A stretch of 64,000 bases of DNA, from NCBI RefSeq assembly GCF_965208925.1, contig NZ_OZ242364.1, positions 1,736,001-1,800,000 of the forward strand, written 5' to 3'. The first letter of the stretch is position 1; every line of letters starts with the position of its first letter. The translations under genes and the position numbers were made by a program. The notes under the pieces were generated by a model. That model saw nothing but the letters and a program-made list of their open reading frames with translations. It ran no database searches and was not told the origin of the DNA. Shown here piece after piece: positions 36,725 to 45,183 of the stretch. The stretch comes from Poriferisodalis sp965208925. Its GTDB lineage: Bacteria > Actinomycetota > Acidimicrobiia > Acidimicrobiales > Poriferisodalaceae.

Positions 36725-37960
36725 CTAGATCTGCGTCTGCTGATCTAGGAAGGAACGCTCTGCCAGGCCGTGCCATTCTGCGATGCCATCGCGGAACTGG
36801 CGCCACGGCGCCAGGATGGCCGCGAAGCGGGCATCGTCAGCCGCCACGGCATCCAGCACGTTCTCGGTCTCTTCCTTGAACGCCGCCATCAGCTCATCCG
36901 GGAACTGCCGGATGCTGGCGAATTCCTTGACCCGCTGCAGGTCAGCCTGATTGCGCACGTCGTAGTCGGCAATCGTGTTGATGTTGGCCGACGCCGCCGC
37001 AATCTCGATGGCCGCCTGGTATTCGGCAGGCAGGTCATTCCAGAGCGACAGCGGGAACTGCACCTCCACCGCCGTGCCTGGCTCCCACCAGCCGGGGTGG
37101 TAATAGAACAGATCGCCGGCGAACTGGTCCAGACCCAGGATCAGGTCGTCGGTGGGCCCCACGAACTCGGCGCCGTCGATCGCGCCCTGCTGGATCGCGG
37201 GCAGGATCTCGCCGCCGGCCAGGGTGACCTGCTCGCCACCCAGGCTCTCGAGCACGCGCCCGGCGAGGCCGGGGATGCGCATCTTCAAGCCCTGCAGGTC
37301 GCTCACCGAGTTGAGCTCCTTGGTGAACCAGCCGCCCATCTGGCAGCCGGTGCCGCCGGCTGGGAACGCGATCACGCCGTGCTCCTCGGCGTAGAACTCG
37401 TTGAGCATCTCGAGGCCGCCGCCCTTGTACAGCCAGGCATTCTGCTGGCGCTGGGTCAGGCCGAACGGGACAGCGGTGCCGAACTGCTGCACCGGGCTGA
37501 GACCCACGTAGTAGTACGAGGCCGTGTGACCGGCCTGCACGCCCACATCGCGCACCGTCGGCAGCACCTCAAGACCGCCGACGATCTCGCCTGCCGGTCG
37601 AGGGTTGATCTTGAACTTGCCGCCGGTGAGCCGGCTCACCTGCTCGGCGAAGAAATTCGCTGAGCCGAACAGGGTGACCAGCGCCGCAGGCCAGCTCGTC
37701 GCCATCTCCCACTCGATCTCAGGTCCGTCCTGGGTGAGCGCGACCGACGTCGCCGGCGCATCGGTCCCCGCGGGACCCTCAGAGGTGGTCGCCGCAGTGT
37801 CGCCGTCACCGTCCGATGTGCAGGCATTCAGCAGTGTCGCGGCTGCGGCGAAGCCTGCTACGCCAATGCCTGCTTTGAGGAACGATCGCCGGTCAAAGCC
37901 GGCGTCCTCGATGCCATCATCGAGGGCAGTCTCCGGACTGGCCTCGTCGTGCATAGTCAT
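36725..37960 (-). CDS. TRAP transporter substrate-binding protein (DctP family, TakP-like)
   Basis: The 411-residue binding protein of a tripartite ATP-independent transporter has an N terminus with both a twin-arginine motif (DRRSFLKAGIGVAG) and a lipobox-like 'LLNACTSDG', so it may be a Tat-exported lipoprotein. The mature part shows 'EWEMATSWPAALVTLFGSA', 'FKINPRPAGEIVGGLEVL' and 'LKMRIPGLAGRVLESLGG', where the Arg normally holds the ligand carboxylate. Sequence style is that of the TakP group that binds 2-oxoacids or lactate. ATG 37960 has GGGGAGG 8 nt upstream. It is the third gene of the TRAP operon. Confidence 0.9.
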   Translation of the reverse strand: MTMHDEASPETALDDGIEDAGFDRRSFLKAGIGVAGFAAAATLLNACTSDGDGDTAATTSEGPAGTDAPATSVALTQDGPEIEWEMATSWPAALVTLFGSANFFAEQVSRLTGGKFKINPRPAGEIVGGLEVLPTVRDVGVQAGHTASYYYVGLSPVQQFGTAVPFGLTQRQQNAWLYKGGGLEMLNEFYAEEHGVIAFPAGGTGCQMGGWFTKELNSVSDLQGLKMRIPGLAGRVLESLGGEQVTLAGGEILPAIQQGAIDGAEFVGPTDDLILGLDQFAGDLFYYHPGWWEPGTAVEVQFPLSLWNDLPAEYQAAIEIAAASANINTIADYDVRNQADLQRVKEFASIRQFPDELMAAFKEETENVLDAVAADDARFAAILAPWRQFRDGIAEWHGLAERSFLDQQTQI

Positions 37961-38048
37961 GGGTAGTGCCTCCCCGTATGCGCGCAAGTCGCGCCAACTA
38001 CGTGGCGCGAAATTAGCACGCACCTAGGACGCCCCCGACGGGGCCGAT

Positions 38049-39620
38049 TCAGCCGCTGAATAGCTCGAGCGACGTGTACACGATGCCCGGAAACACGCCG
38101 AGGATGACCAGCGCAATCGACTGGAGTCCCATGAACGGGATGGCGCCCTTGTGGATCTCCGCAGTGCGCACTTCGGGCGGCGCCACGCTCTGCAAGTAGA
38201 AGAGCGAGAAACCGACCGGCGGCGAGATGAACGCCATGTTCAGGTTCACAGCCATCATCACGGCGAACCAGACCTTCTCGTCCTGTGTGAAGCCGAGCAC
38301 CTCCATGGCCGGCACGAAGATGGGCACGACGATGAAGGTGATCTCGAGGAACTCCAGGTTGATGCCCAGCAGGAACACCGCCACCATTGCGACGAGGACG
38401 AAGCCCAGCTTCCCGCCGCCGATAGAGGTGAGCCATTCCGAGGTCTGATCGGAGCCGCCGAGCTGGAAGAACATGGCGCTGAAGAAGGTGGAGCTGAACA
38501 GCAGCGTCATGACCAGCACCACCACGCTGGCCGTCGACTTGCCTGCCTGCACCGCCGCAGCGCGGCTGAGTCGCCACTGGGGCGTGATGTGGGTGGCGCC
38601 CTCGCGCATGAGCAGGCGGTCGAACAGCCAGTTCAAGCCCGTGAGTGCCAGCGCGCCGAACACGCCGACTGCGCCCGATTCTGACGGCGTGGCGATCCCC
38701 TGGAAGATCGACACCAGCACGCCCAGGATGAGCACCACGATCGGCACGATCGCGATGAGCACCTCGCACGCCAGCATCCGGGTGAAGAACATGATTGCGA
38801 AGCTCGCGATCAGCACCAGCACGGCGGCGATCAATGCGATGCGCACGTTGGCCAGCAGCATCACGCAGCCGACCATGAAGCCCAGCAGCGCGGCGATGAG
38901 CAGCTTGGTCTGGACCGACGGGTTGCCCTCCAGCTTCCGTTCCTCCAGCGGCATCGCCGGACCCATGTCGGGCTTCCACCACGAGACGGCCAGCACGTAG
39001 GCCACGTACAGGCCGCTGAGCATCAGACCGGGCAGCAGGGCGCCGGCGAACAGGCCCAAGATGCCGACACCCATCTGCTGGGCCAGCAGGATCAGCACGA
39101 TGCTGGGCGGCAGCAGCTGCGCGAGCGTGCCCGAAGCGGTGATGGCGCCCGTCGAGAGCTTGTTGTCGTAGCCGAGCCGCACCATCGCGGGAAGCGACAG
39201 CAGGCCCATCACGATGACGGTGGCCGCCACCACGCCAGTGGCAGCCGCCAGCAGCGTGCCTACCAGCACCACCGCGGCGGCCACGCCGCCGCGCAGTGCG
39301 CCCATCAACATGCCCACGGCGTTCAGCAGCCGCTCGGCCATGCCTGATCGCTCCAGGATCGCACCCATGAGCACGAAGAGCGGCACGGCGAGCAGCACCG
39401 GGTCGCTGATGGCCACGAACCAGCGCGCCGGCAGCGTGTTCAGCGTGGCGGCGTTGAACGAGCCGGTGAGGTCGCCGATGAACGCGAACGCCAGCGCAGT
39501 CGCGGCGAACGAGAAGGCCACGTTGTAGCCGGTGAGGATCATGAGCATGAAGACGACGAACATCGTCAGCGCCAGAAAGACGCCGGTGTCCATGCCGAAG
39601 ATGGCGAGCAGGTGGCTCAT
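38049..39620 (-). CDS. TRAP transporter large permease (DctM)
   Basis: The 523-residue membrane protein has about 12-13 helices and DctM motifs ('AVPLFVLMGAILERSGMAER', 'TGVVAATVIVMGLLSLPAMV', 'GAITASGTLAQLLPPSIVLI'). It is longer than the usual 430 residues because of a cytosolic and hydrophobic insert in the middle (about residues 230-330), seen in the TakP/mannitol-type subgroup. It carries the sodium-coupled transport step. Start ATG 39620 (MSHLLAIFG) lies 7 nt after the small-permease stop; the open frame upstream overlaps that gene. Confidence 0.9.
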   Translation of the reverse strand: MSHLLAIFGMDTGVFLALTMFVVFMLMILTGYNVAFSFAATALAFAFIGDLTGSFNAATLNTLPARWFVAISDPVLLAVPLFVLMGAILERSGMAERLLNAVGMLMGALRGGVAAAVVLVGTLLAAATGVVAATVIVMGLLSLPAMVRLGYDNKLSTGAITASGTLAQLLPPSIVLILLAQQMGVGILGLFAGALLPGLMLSGLYVAYVLAVSWWKPDMGPAMPLEERKLEGNPSVQTKLLIAALLGFMVGCVMLLANVRIALIAAVLVLIASFAIMFFTRMLACEVLIAIVPIVVLILGVLVSIFQGIATPSESGAVGVFGALALTGLNWLFDRLLMREGATHITPQWRLSRAAAVQAGKSTASVVVLVMTLLFSSTFFSAMFFQLGGSDQTSEWLTSIGGGKLGFVLVAMVAVFLLGINLEFLEITFIVVPIFVPAMEVLGFTQDEKVWFAVMMAVNLNMAFISPPVGFSLFYLQSVAPPEVRTAEIHKGAIPFMGLQSIALVILGVFPGIVYTSLELFSG

Positions 39621-39627
39621 CAGGTTG

Positions 39628-40503
39628 CTACTCGACCCGCAGCGGCGAATCGTGCTGGACGATGTCGCCCCTGCGTTCATCGCCGATCATCGCGAAGCCG
39701 GTCTTGATGACCTCGGCCAGGATCTGCAGGCCGAACAGGATGAAGGCAATGAGGATCATCACCTTGATCGGGCCGACGGGCAATCCGCCGGCATCGACGG
39801 CCTCCTCCCAGGTCTCCCAGACCCTCCAGCCGCTGGGCCACTCCCCGTTGTGCCGACGTCCCAGCGATGTGGCCGCATAGCCCTTGAGAATCCGTATGGC
39901 CATCACGATGAACGGCAGCAGCAGGGCTGAGTGAATGACGAAATCGAGCCAAGCCTTGCGTCGGACGCTGAAGTTGGCCCACCAGAAGTCGATGCGCGGG
40001 TTGACGCCCTCGCGCACGCCGAAGTTGATGGCAATGAGGAACATCAGTCCGAACGACTGCCACGCCAGGCTGGTGGTCTCGCCGAAGAGGATGTCGGCTT
40101 CGACCAGGTCATTGCCGTAGCGGGTGATGACGTTGAAAAGCTGCAGCAGGAAAACCACCCACGCCAGGATCCACGCCACCGTCAGGCTGAACGTGGCAAT
40201 GGACTCCACGCCCCGGCGGAGCCGGTCCAGCCCGTCGTGCCAGAGCCCCATGGCAATGGCGCCGGCGAGCACCAGCCAGTTCCACCAGACCAGGTTGCCG
40301 ATCCAGTATTCGGTGTCGGTGAACAGCCGGGCGACAACTGCGATCACGATCGTGGACGCTGCCAGCCAGCCGATGGGATGCAGCCGCGCCCACCATTTGA
40401 TCTCGCGGGCGACTGGTGGTGCCGGCGGCGCCGCCGCCGCGGTATCGGTCACGACACCCATCCCCCTCATGCGATCCGGCTCAGCAAACCGGCGATCCAA
40501 CAT
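39628..40503 (-). CDS. TRAP transporter small permease (DctQ)
   Basis: The 291-residue protein is larger than the typical 160-200. It has helices near residues 46-66, 72-90, 105-125, 150-170, 185-205 and 262-285 and the DctQ stretch 'WQSFGLMFLIAINFGVREGV' with 'DFWWANFSVRRKAWLDFVIH'. It forms the membrane complex with the large permease. Three in-frame ATG codons are possible (40503, 40470, 40461). The first has AGGTGG 4 nt upstream but leaves only 21 nt to the divergent thioesterase gene, so a shorter form is quite possible. Confidence 0.85.
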   Translation of the reverse strand: MLDRRFAEPDRMRGMGVVTDTAAAAPPAPPVAREIKWWARLHPIGWLAASTIVIAVVARLFTDTEYWIGNLVWWNWLVLAGAIAMGLWHDGLDRLRRGVESIATFSLTVAWILAWVVFLLQLFNVITRYGNDLVEADILFGETTSLAWQSFGLMFLIAINFGVREGVNPRIDFWWANFSVRRKAWLDFVIHSALLLPFIVMAIRILKGYAATSLGRRHNGEWPSGWRVWETWEEAVDAGGLPVGPIKVMILIAFILFGLQILAEVIKTGFAMIGDERRGDIVQHDSPLRVE

Positions 40504-40512
40504 CCTGCCACC

Positions 40513-40518
40513 TAGCTT
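40513..40518 (+). promoter_or_regulatory. Leaderless-type -10 element (TAGCTT)
   Basis: TAGCTT ends 6 nt before GTG 40525. The divergent gap is only 21 nt if the TRAP small permease starts at 40503, so the upstream promoter parts would lie inside that gene or its start is later. Confidence 0.4.
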
Positions 40519-40524
40519 GTCGCC

Positions 40525-41481
40525 GTGGTGAACATCGAATCCGGGCCGAGCGGCGCCAATTCGGATTCCCCTGACGCGGCATCGCTGCCGTCGGCGCTGA
40601 TGCCGTCCGCCTTGTTCGTCTCAGAACCCGGCGGCGTGCGCGCGACCGAGCTGACGCGCGGCCCATGGGCTCACCAGGTGATGCACGGCGGCGCCATCTG
40701 CGGACTGCTGGGCTGGGCGGTCGAGCGCGAGCAGCGACGGGCAGGCATCGCTCAGGTGTGCAGCCGGTTGACGGTGGAGATCCTCTCGGGGATGCCGATG
40801 GCGAGCTACGAGATCACCGCAACCACCGTCAAGGCTGGCAAGCGAACTGCGCTGGTCGACGCCGAGGTGCGCGCCGCTCCATCGGAGATCCCGGTACCGG
40901 GCCAATCGAACAGAGGTCGCCTGGTGGCCCGTGCGACCTCGCAATGGCTGACGCCGACAATCCCGGCGGTCGAGCCTGGGAGTGACGGGCAATCGCTGCC
41001 GCCGATCCCCGTCGAGCGGGCCGATCCCGGCGCGAATCCCGATATCGATTACCCGCGTCCCGGCTTCAACGCCGATGCGGTGGATTTTCGCTTCGTCGAC
41101 GGCTCGACGGAGGAGCCGGGCCCCGGCCGCACATGGCTGCGATTGGACTATCCGCTCGTGGCCGGTGAGGAGACGTCACCGCTGGCTCGGGTTGCGACGC
41201 TGGCCGATCTCGGCGCGGCGGTGGGCTGGGACTTCTCGCCTTCCGGCGGCGCCTACATCAACACTGACGTAACGCTGCAACTGCTGCGAGTGCCAGCGGG
41301 GGAGTGGTTCTATTTCGATGCGGCCACCGTCGTGGCACCCCGAGGGCTGGCCGGCACTCACACGGCCATCAGCGACCGGCACGGCCTGCTCGGGTGGGTG
41401 CTGCAGAGCCAAGTCGAGGCGCCAGCCGAGATCGGCTTCCCCGGCGGCATGAATGCCGCCCGTCAGACACATATGCCGTAG
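40525..41481 (+). CDS. Acyl-CoA thioesterase, double-hotdog type
   Basis: The 318-residue protein has an N-terminal hotdog segment 'TELTRGPWAHQVMHGGAICG', the classic W-x-x-x-x-x-HGG pattern of the 4HBT_3/TesB-like family, and a second hotdog near residues 210-310 ('PLARVATLADLGAAVGWDFS', 'AYINTDVTLQLLRVPAGEWF'). It would hydrolyse acyl-CoA to free acid and CoA. The substrate is unknown, though the window holds many acyl-CoA enzymes. The transcript appears leaderless from GTG 40525. Confidence 0.85.
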   Translation: MVNIESGPSGANSDSPDAASLPSALMPSALFVSEPGGVRATELTRGPWAHQVMHGGAICGLLGWAVEREQRRAGIAQVCSRLTVEILSGMPMASYEITATTVKAGKRTALVDAEVRAAPSEIPVPGQSNRGRLVARATSQWLTPTIPAVEPGSDGQSLPPIPVERADPGANPDIDYPRPGFNADAVDFRFVDGSTEEPGPGRTWLRLDYPLVAGEETSPLARVATLADLGAAVGWDFSPSGGAYINTDVTLQLLRVPAGEWFYFDAATVVAPRGLAGTHTAISDRHGLLGWVLQSQVEAPAEIGFPGGMNAARQTHMP

Positions 41482-41559
41482 CCGTGGAGGCGGCGGGAAA
41501 CTCTGCGACGTTGCGACCTGCTGGATCGCGGGAGCAGAGGGTCCTGCCGCCTCCACGGC
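41481..41559. terminator. Large stem-loop between convergent genes, bidirectional terminator candidate
   Basis: The arms GCCGTGGAGGCGGC (41481-41494) and GCCGCCTCCACGGC (41546-41559) are perfect over 14 bp. They extend inward by about four more pairs with one G-T wobble. Inside, CTCTGC (41501-41506) can pair with GCAGAG (41534-41539). It starts immediately after the thioesterase stop and ends 24 nt before the stop of the response-regulator gene on the other strand. Confidence 0.6.
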
Positions 41560-41583
41560 GGGCGCACGTGTCCGGCCGGTTGT

Positions 41584-42429
41584 CTACCCGGCGACCTCGG
41601 CCAGCAGGTCGTCGATGACGTGAGCCATCTGGCTGTAGTCGGGCCGCTTCATCACGAACGCATCCGCGCCGAGGTCATACGCGCGGGCGCGGTCGTCGGC
41701 GGCCTCGTCGGTGGTGAGCGCAACCATCATCACCTTGTCGAATTCGTCGGCGGCACGCGTCTCGGCGAGCAGGTCGAACCCGCTGACCACCGGCAGCTTG
41801 AGGTCGAACAGAACGAGATCGATCTCCGACGGACCTACCGCACGCATGAACGCCAGAGCGTTCGCACCGTCATGTGCCACACGCAGCTGGTTGCGCGTGC
41901 CGGCCTCGGCGAGCGCCATGGTGATCACGTCGACGTCGTGCTGATTCTCCTCGGCCAGCAGCACATGAACCGTGTCGTCAGGAGCGTGGACGACCGGCGG
42001 TTCGAAGGTGCCTGCGCGATCGACGGTCTGCGTCTCCGCCGAGACGTGCTCGACGGGAACGCCGAAGCGCCGCTGCAGCCGGTGCGGCAGGTCGAGATGC
42101 AGCCATCTGCTGGCGCCGGCGGGCAGCGTGCTCAAGACGATCAGGTCGGGATTCAGCCGATCAATGGCCAGGTTGACCGCCACGACCGGATGCGCGGGGC
42201 CGACCTCGCCGGTGACGCGGGCACCGATGTCGTCGAGCGCCTCGAACGCCTGGCTGAGGCGGCGGCGTGCACCGGCCAGCGCTCTCGCGGGATCAGGACC
42301 GTTCGCACCGGTCGCGGGCACGACGATGTGGAACCGGGTCTCAGGATCGACGGCCAGGATGTGCTCCACGCGCTCGTGCAGGTGGCCGCCGACGAGGGTT
42401 TGGTTGGCCACGATCAAGACGTGTCGCAT
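41584..42429 (-). CDS. USP-like domain fused to a CheY-type receiver domain
   Basis: The 281-residue protein has two parts. Residues 1-130 ('MRHVLIVANQTLVGGHLHER', 'LNPDLIVLSTLPAGASRWLH') look like a universal-stress-protein/nucleotide-binding fold. Residues about 148-281 form a receiver domain with acidic pair EE (VLLAEENQHDVDV), phospho-acceptor Asp in 'IDLVLFDLKLPVVSG', Thr in 'VALTTDE' and Lys in 'AFVMKRPD', close to the Rcp1-like single-domain regulators. There is no DNA-binding domain and no kinase gene nearby. ATG 42429 is preferred because GAGGAGG lies 8 nt upstream; GTG 42438 is too close to that site. Confidence 0.82.
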   Translation of the reverse strand: MRHVLIVANQTLVGGHLHERVEHILAVDPETRFHIVVPATGANGPDPARALAGARRRLSQAFEALDDIGARVTGEVGPAHPVVAVNLAIDRLNPDLIVLSTLPAGASRWLHLDLPHRLQRRFGVPVEHVSAETQTVDRAGTFEPPVVHAPDDTVHVLLAEENQHDVDVITMALAEAGTRNQLRVAHDGANALAFMRAVGPSEIDLVLFDLKLPVVSGFDLLAETRAADEFDKVMMVALTTDEAADDRARAYDLGADAFVMKRPDYSQMAHVIDDLLAEVAG

Positions 42430-42468
42430 GCCGGGCACCTCCTCGGTGGTAGGTCTGTGAAAGCGAAC

Positions 42469-43701
42469 TTAGACGCGGCGCTCTTGTGCCTCGCGCACGG
42501 CGTCGTCGGCGATCAATCTGTCGATCTCGGCTTCTGACATGCCGGCGGCGGCCAAGACGTCACGTGTGCCCTCGCCCAGTTTCGGCGACGGTCCGCGGGG
42601 ACCGACCTCGGCGTTGGCGAATCGCATCGGGATGCCGACGCTGCGATACGGACCGATATCGGGGCTGTCGAGCGTGGGGAACAGGCCGAGTGCCTCGGCT
42701 TGGGCGTCGTCGGCAACTTCGTGCAGGCCCAGTACTGGGCCCCAGATGATTCCCTCGGCATCGAAGATCTCGCCCCACTCGTCACGGGTGCGGTGAGCGA
42801 GCGCCTCGTCGATGCCGGCCACGATCTCGGGCATGTGGGCGAACCGGCCGCGGATGTCGGCAAAGCGCTCGTCATCGAGCCAATCGAGCCGCTCGATGAT
42901 CCGGCACAGCAGGGGCCATGCGCTCTCCTGGGGCATGTTGAGCACCAGCCACTTGCCGTCGCCGCAGGGATAGCGGTTGGCCGTGGGCACGATCATGTTC
43001 TCGCGGGCCCGCTGGCGCAGCGGTGCCCTGTCGACGGCGGTGATGGCGTAGTCGGACGCCTGGGTCCACACCGCCGTCTCGTACAGCGAGGTTTCCACGA
43101 CCTGGGCCTCGCCAGTGCGTTCGGCCAGCCGCAGGGCCGCCAGCACAGCGCCCACCAGCGCCAGGCCCGTGGTGTGGTCGCCCTGGGCGGGGCGCGCCAT
43201 CGGCACTGCGCCGTCGGGTCCTTCCCGCATGGCGTCGTAGATGCCCGAACGGCCGAAGAATGCGGTCACGTCGTAGCCGGGACGCCAGGCCTCGGGACCG
43301 GTGGTGCCGTAGCCGGTCAGCGTGGCGTGCACGATGCGCGGGTTGACCGCCGTCACCGTGGCCGAGTCGAGGCCGAATCGCTCCTGGCGGTGGACGAGCA
43401 GGTTGCACATGAACACGTCTGCGCCCGCGACGAGCCGGTGGACCACTTGCCGGCCCTGCGGTGAGCCCAGGTCCACGGCGATGGAGCGCTTGCCGCGGTT
43501 GTCCACATCGAACTGGAAGTCGTAGTCCTTGATCTCCGGCGGCAGCTTCGCCGGACGGCTGTAGCCGCGCATCGGGTCGCCGTCGAGCGGTTCCACCTTG
43601 ATGACATTGGCGCCGAGGTCGGCCAGGATCGCGCCAGCGGAGGGCGTGGCCATCCAGCTGTCCACCTCGATCACCTTCACATCGTCCAACGGTGCCGCCA
43701 T
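42469..43701 (-). CDS. CaiB/BaiF-type (class III) CoA-transferase
   Basis: The 410-residue protein shows 'LDDVKVIEVDSWMATPSAGA', 'ILADLGANVIKVEPLDGDPM' and 'DNRGKRSIAVDLGSPQGRQV'. The anhydride-forming Asp is probably in 'PAQGDHTTGLALVGAVLAAL', preceded by Gly as is typical. The end has the usual 'PSPKLGEGTRDVLAAAGMSE' stretch. It moves CoA between organic acids. ATG 43701 with GGAGG 4 nt upstream is chosen over a much longer open frame. It is transcribed divergently from the SDR gene. Confidence 0.9.
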   Translation of the reverse strand: MAAPLDDVKVIEVDSWMATPSAGAILADLGANVIKVEPLDGDPMRGYSRPAKLPPEIKDYDFQFDVDNRGKRSIAVDLGSPQGRQVVHRLVAGADVFMCNLLVHRQERFGLDSATVTAVNPRIVHATLTGYGTTGPEAWRPGYDVTAFFGRSGIYDAMREGPDGAVPMARPAQGDHTTGLALVGAVLAALRLAERTGEAQVVETSLYETAVWTQASDYAITAVDRAPLRQRARENMIVPTANRYPCGDGKWLVLNMPQESAWPLLCRIIERLDWLDDERFADIRGRFAHMPEIVAGIDEALAHRTRDEWGEIFDAEGIIWGPVLGLHEVADDAQAEALGLFPTLDSPDIGPYRSVGIPMRFANAEVGPRGPSPKLGEGTRDVLAAAGMSEAEIDRLIADDAVREAQERRV

Positions 43702-43739
43702 CGGACCTCCATGCCAGCGTCGAGTCCGAGCCGCGAGAT

Positions 43740-43745
43740 TACGCT
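43740..43745 (+). promoter_or_regulatory. Leaderless-type -10 element (TACGCT)
   Basis: TACGCT ends 8 nt before ATG 43754, with no ribosome-binding site. It lies in the 52-nt divergent gap with the CoA-transferase. Confidence 0.35.
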
Positions 43746-43753
43746 GCCGGGCC

Positions 43754-44590
43754 ATGGAACTTGCGGGCAAGGTCGCCGTCGTCACTGGCGGTGCGAGCGG
43801 AATCGGGGAAGCGCTCATCGAGCGATTCAAGGCTGAAGGGGCGCGGGCGCTGGTGGTTGTCGACCGCGACGAGGCCGGCGCGCAGGCCGTAGCTGACCGG
43901 GTGGGCGGTACGGCCGTCGGGCTCGACGTCACCGACGAGGACGCCATCAAGGCAGTCGTGACTGACACGGTCAATGAACACGGCGCGCTCGACGTGTTCG
44001 TCTCCAACGCCGGCTATGTGACCCAGGGCGGTCTGGAGATCGCGAACGACGAGATCCAGCGCATGTGGGAAGTGCACGTGATGTCCCACGTGTATGCGGC
44101 ACGCGCCGCAGTACCGGTCATGGTCGAGCGCGGCGGCGGCTACCTGTTGAACACCGCCTCGGCGGCGGGACTGCTGACCCAGCTCGGCTCGTTGCAGTAC
44201 GCGGTCACCAAGGCAGCGGCGGTGTCGCTGGGCGAATTCCTGGCGATCACCTACGGCGACAAGGGCATCGTGGTGTCGATGCTGTGCCCGCAGGCTGTGG
44301 AGACCAACATCCTGGCCAACAGCCCCGACCGCACGGGCAATGGCGACCAGGACCGCGGCACGCCGGGCGCCGCTGCAGGCGACGGCGTCCTGCAGCCCTC
44401 GCAATTGGCCGACACGGTCATCGAGGCGATGGCCGAGGAGCGCTTCCTGGTGCTGCCTCACCCAGAGGTGCAGACCTACCGCGAGCGCAAGGCGTCGGAC
44501 ATCGACCGTTGGCTGTCTGGCATGCGCCGCTTCCAGGCGCGCCTGTTCGCCGATGCGCCGGTGACCCCGGCGGACTGGCTGCTGGGCTGA
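43754..44590 (+). CDS. Short-chain dehydrogenase/reductase (SDR)
   Basis: The 278-residue classical SDR has TGGASGIGEA near residue 11, 'VSNAGYVTQGG' near 85, the Ser of 'LLNTASAAGLL', and the catalytic YxxxK in 'SLQYAVTKAAAV'. The cofactor pocket has 'VVVDRDEAGAQAV', with Asp after the second beta strand, which favours NAD(H). It lies beside a CoA-transferase and upstream of a convergent methyltransferase. ATG 43754 fits the family N terminus; the upstream in-frame sequence is shadow. Confidence 0.88.
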   Translation: MELAGKVAVVTGGASGIGEALIERFKAEGARALVVVDRDEAGAQAVADRVGGTAVGLDVTDEDAIKAVVTDTVNEHGALDVFVSNAGYVTQGGLEIANDEIQRMWEVHVMSHVYAARAAVPVMVERGGGYLLNTASAAGLLTQLGSLQYAVTKAAAVSLGEFLAITYGDKGIVVSMLCPQAVETNILANSPDRTGNGDQDRGTPGAAAGDGVLQPSQLADTVIEAMAEERFLVLPHPEVQTYRERKASDIDRWLSGMRRFQARLFADAPVTPADWLLG

Positions 44591-44607
44591 GCCACGGCCG
44601 AGGCGGC

Positions 44608-45183
44608 TCAGCCTGCGTGGCGCGCGACCAGGCGCGCCTCGTGGCGGCTGCCGAACCAGTCCTCATCGAAGCTGACCGTCTCGAGCCCGCGGCACAGCTC
44701 GGGCAGCTCGCCCTCCTCGACGAGGTAGGGGCGACCGGGGCGCTCGTTGTACAGCAGATTGCGAACGGTGGCGATCTGTGCGAACGCGATGCCGCCGGGC
44801 GCGAGCAGGTGCCGCAGGGTCCCGAGCAGCGGTCGGTGCAGGAAGTTGGCGCACACGACCACGTCCCAGCCGCGCTCGCTGCCCAACTCTGCGGCGGTCG
44901 GAAGCGGCTCAGCCTCGAGATCGGCCTGCATCGTCAGCAGCGGCAGGCCACGTTCGGCCGCTGCGACGCGGGCGATCTCCAGTGCCCGCCCCGAGACGTC
45001 GACGAGCGTCGTCGCGAGTCCCTGCGCTGCCAGCCACAGTGCCGTGCCACCCGTGCCGCCGGCCAGGTCCGCGGCCGTCGAGCTGCCGCTCAGCAGTTCA
45101 GCGTGTCCGATCACGAAGTCTGAGGGCGTCCCCGGCTCGTCCCAGTCGGCGTACTTGGCGTCCCAACGTTCGGCCGCGCTCAC
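44608..45183 (-). CDS. Class I SAM-dependent methyltransferase (TehB-like)
   Basis: The 191-residue protein starts 'SAAERWDAKYADWDEPGTPS' and has the SAM-binding motif 'AADLAGGTGGTALWLAAQG', then 'TLVDVSGRALEIARVAAAER' with the acidic residue that holds the ribose. 'GWDVVVCANFLHRPLLG' is motif IV. It resembles TehB/thiopurine-type small-molecule methyltransferases. The GTG start overlaps the LivM stop (GTGA), so it is translated together with a permease gene. The substrate is unknown. Confidence 0.85.
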   Translation of the reverse strand: MSAAERWDAKYADWDEPGTPSDFVIGHAELLSGSSTAADLAGGTGGTALWLAAQGLATTLVDVSGRALEIARVAAAERGLPLLTMQADLEAEPLPTAAELGSERGWDVVVCANFLHRPLLGTLRHLLAPGGIAFAQIATVRNLLYNERPGRPYLVEEGELPELCRGLETVSFDEDWFGSRHEARLVARHAG

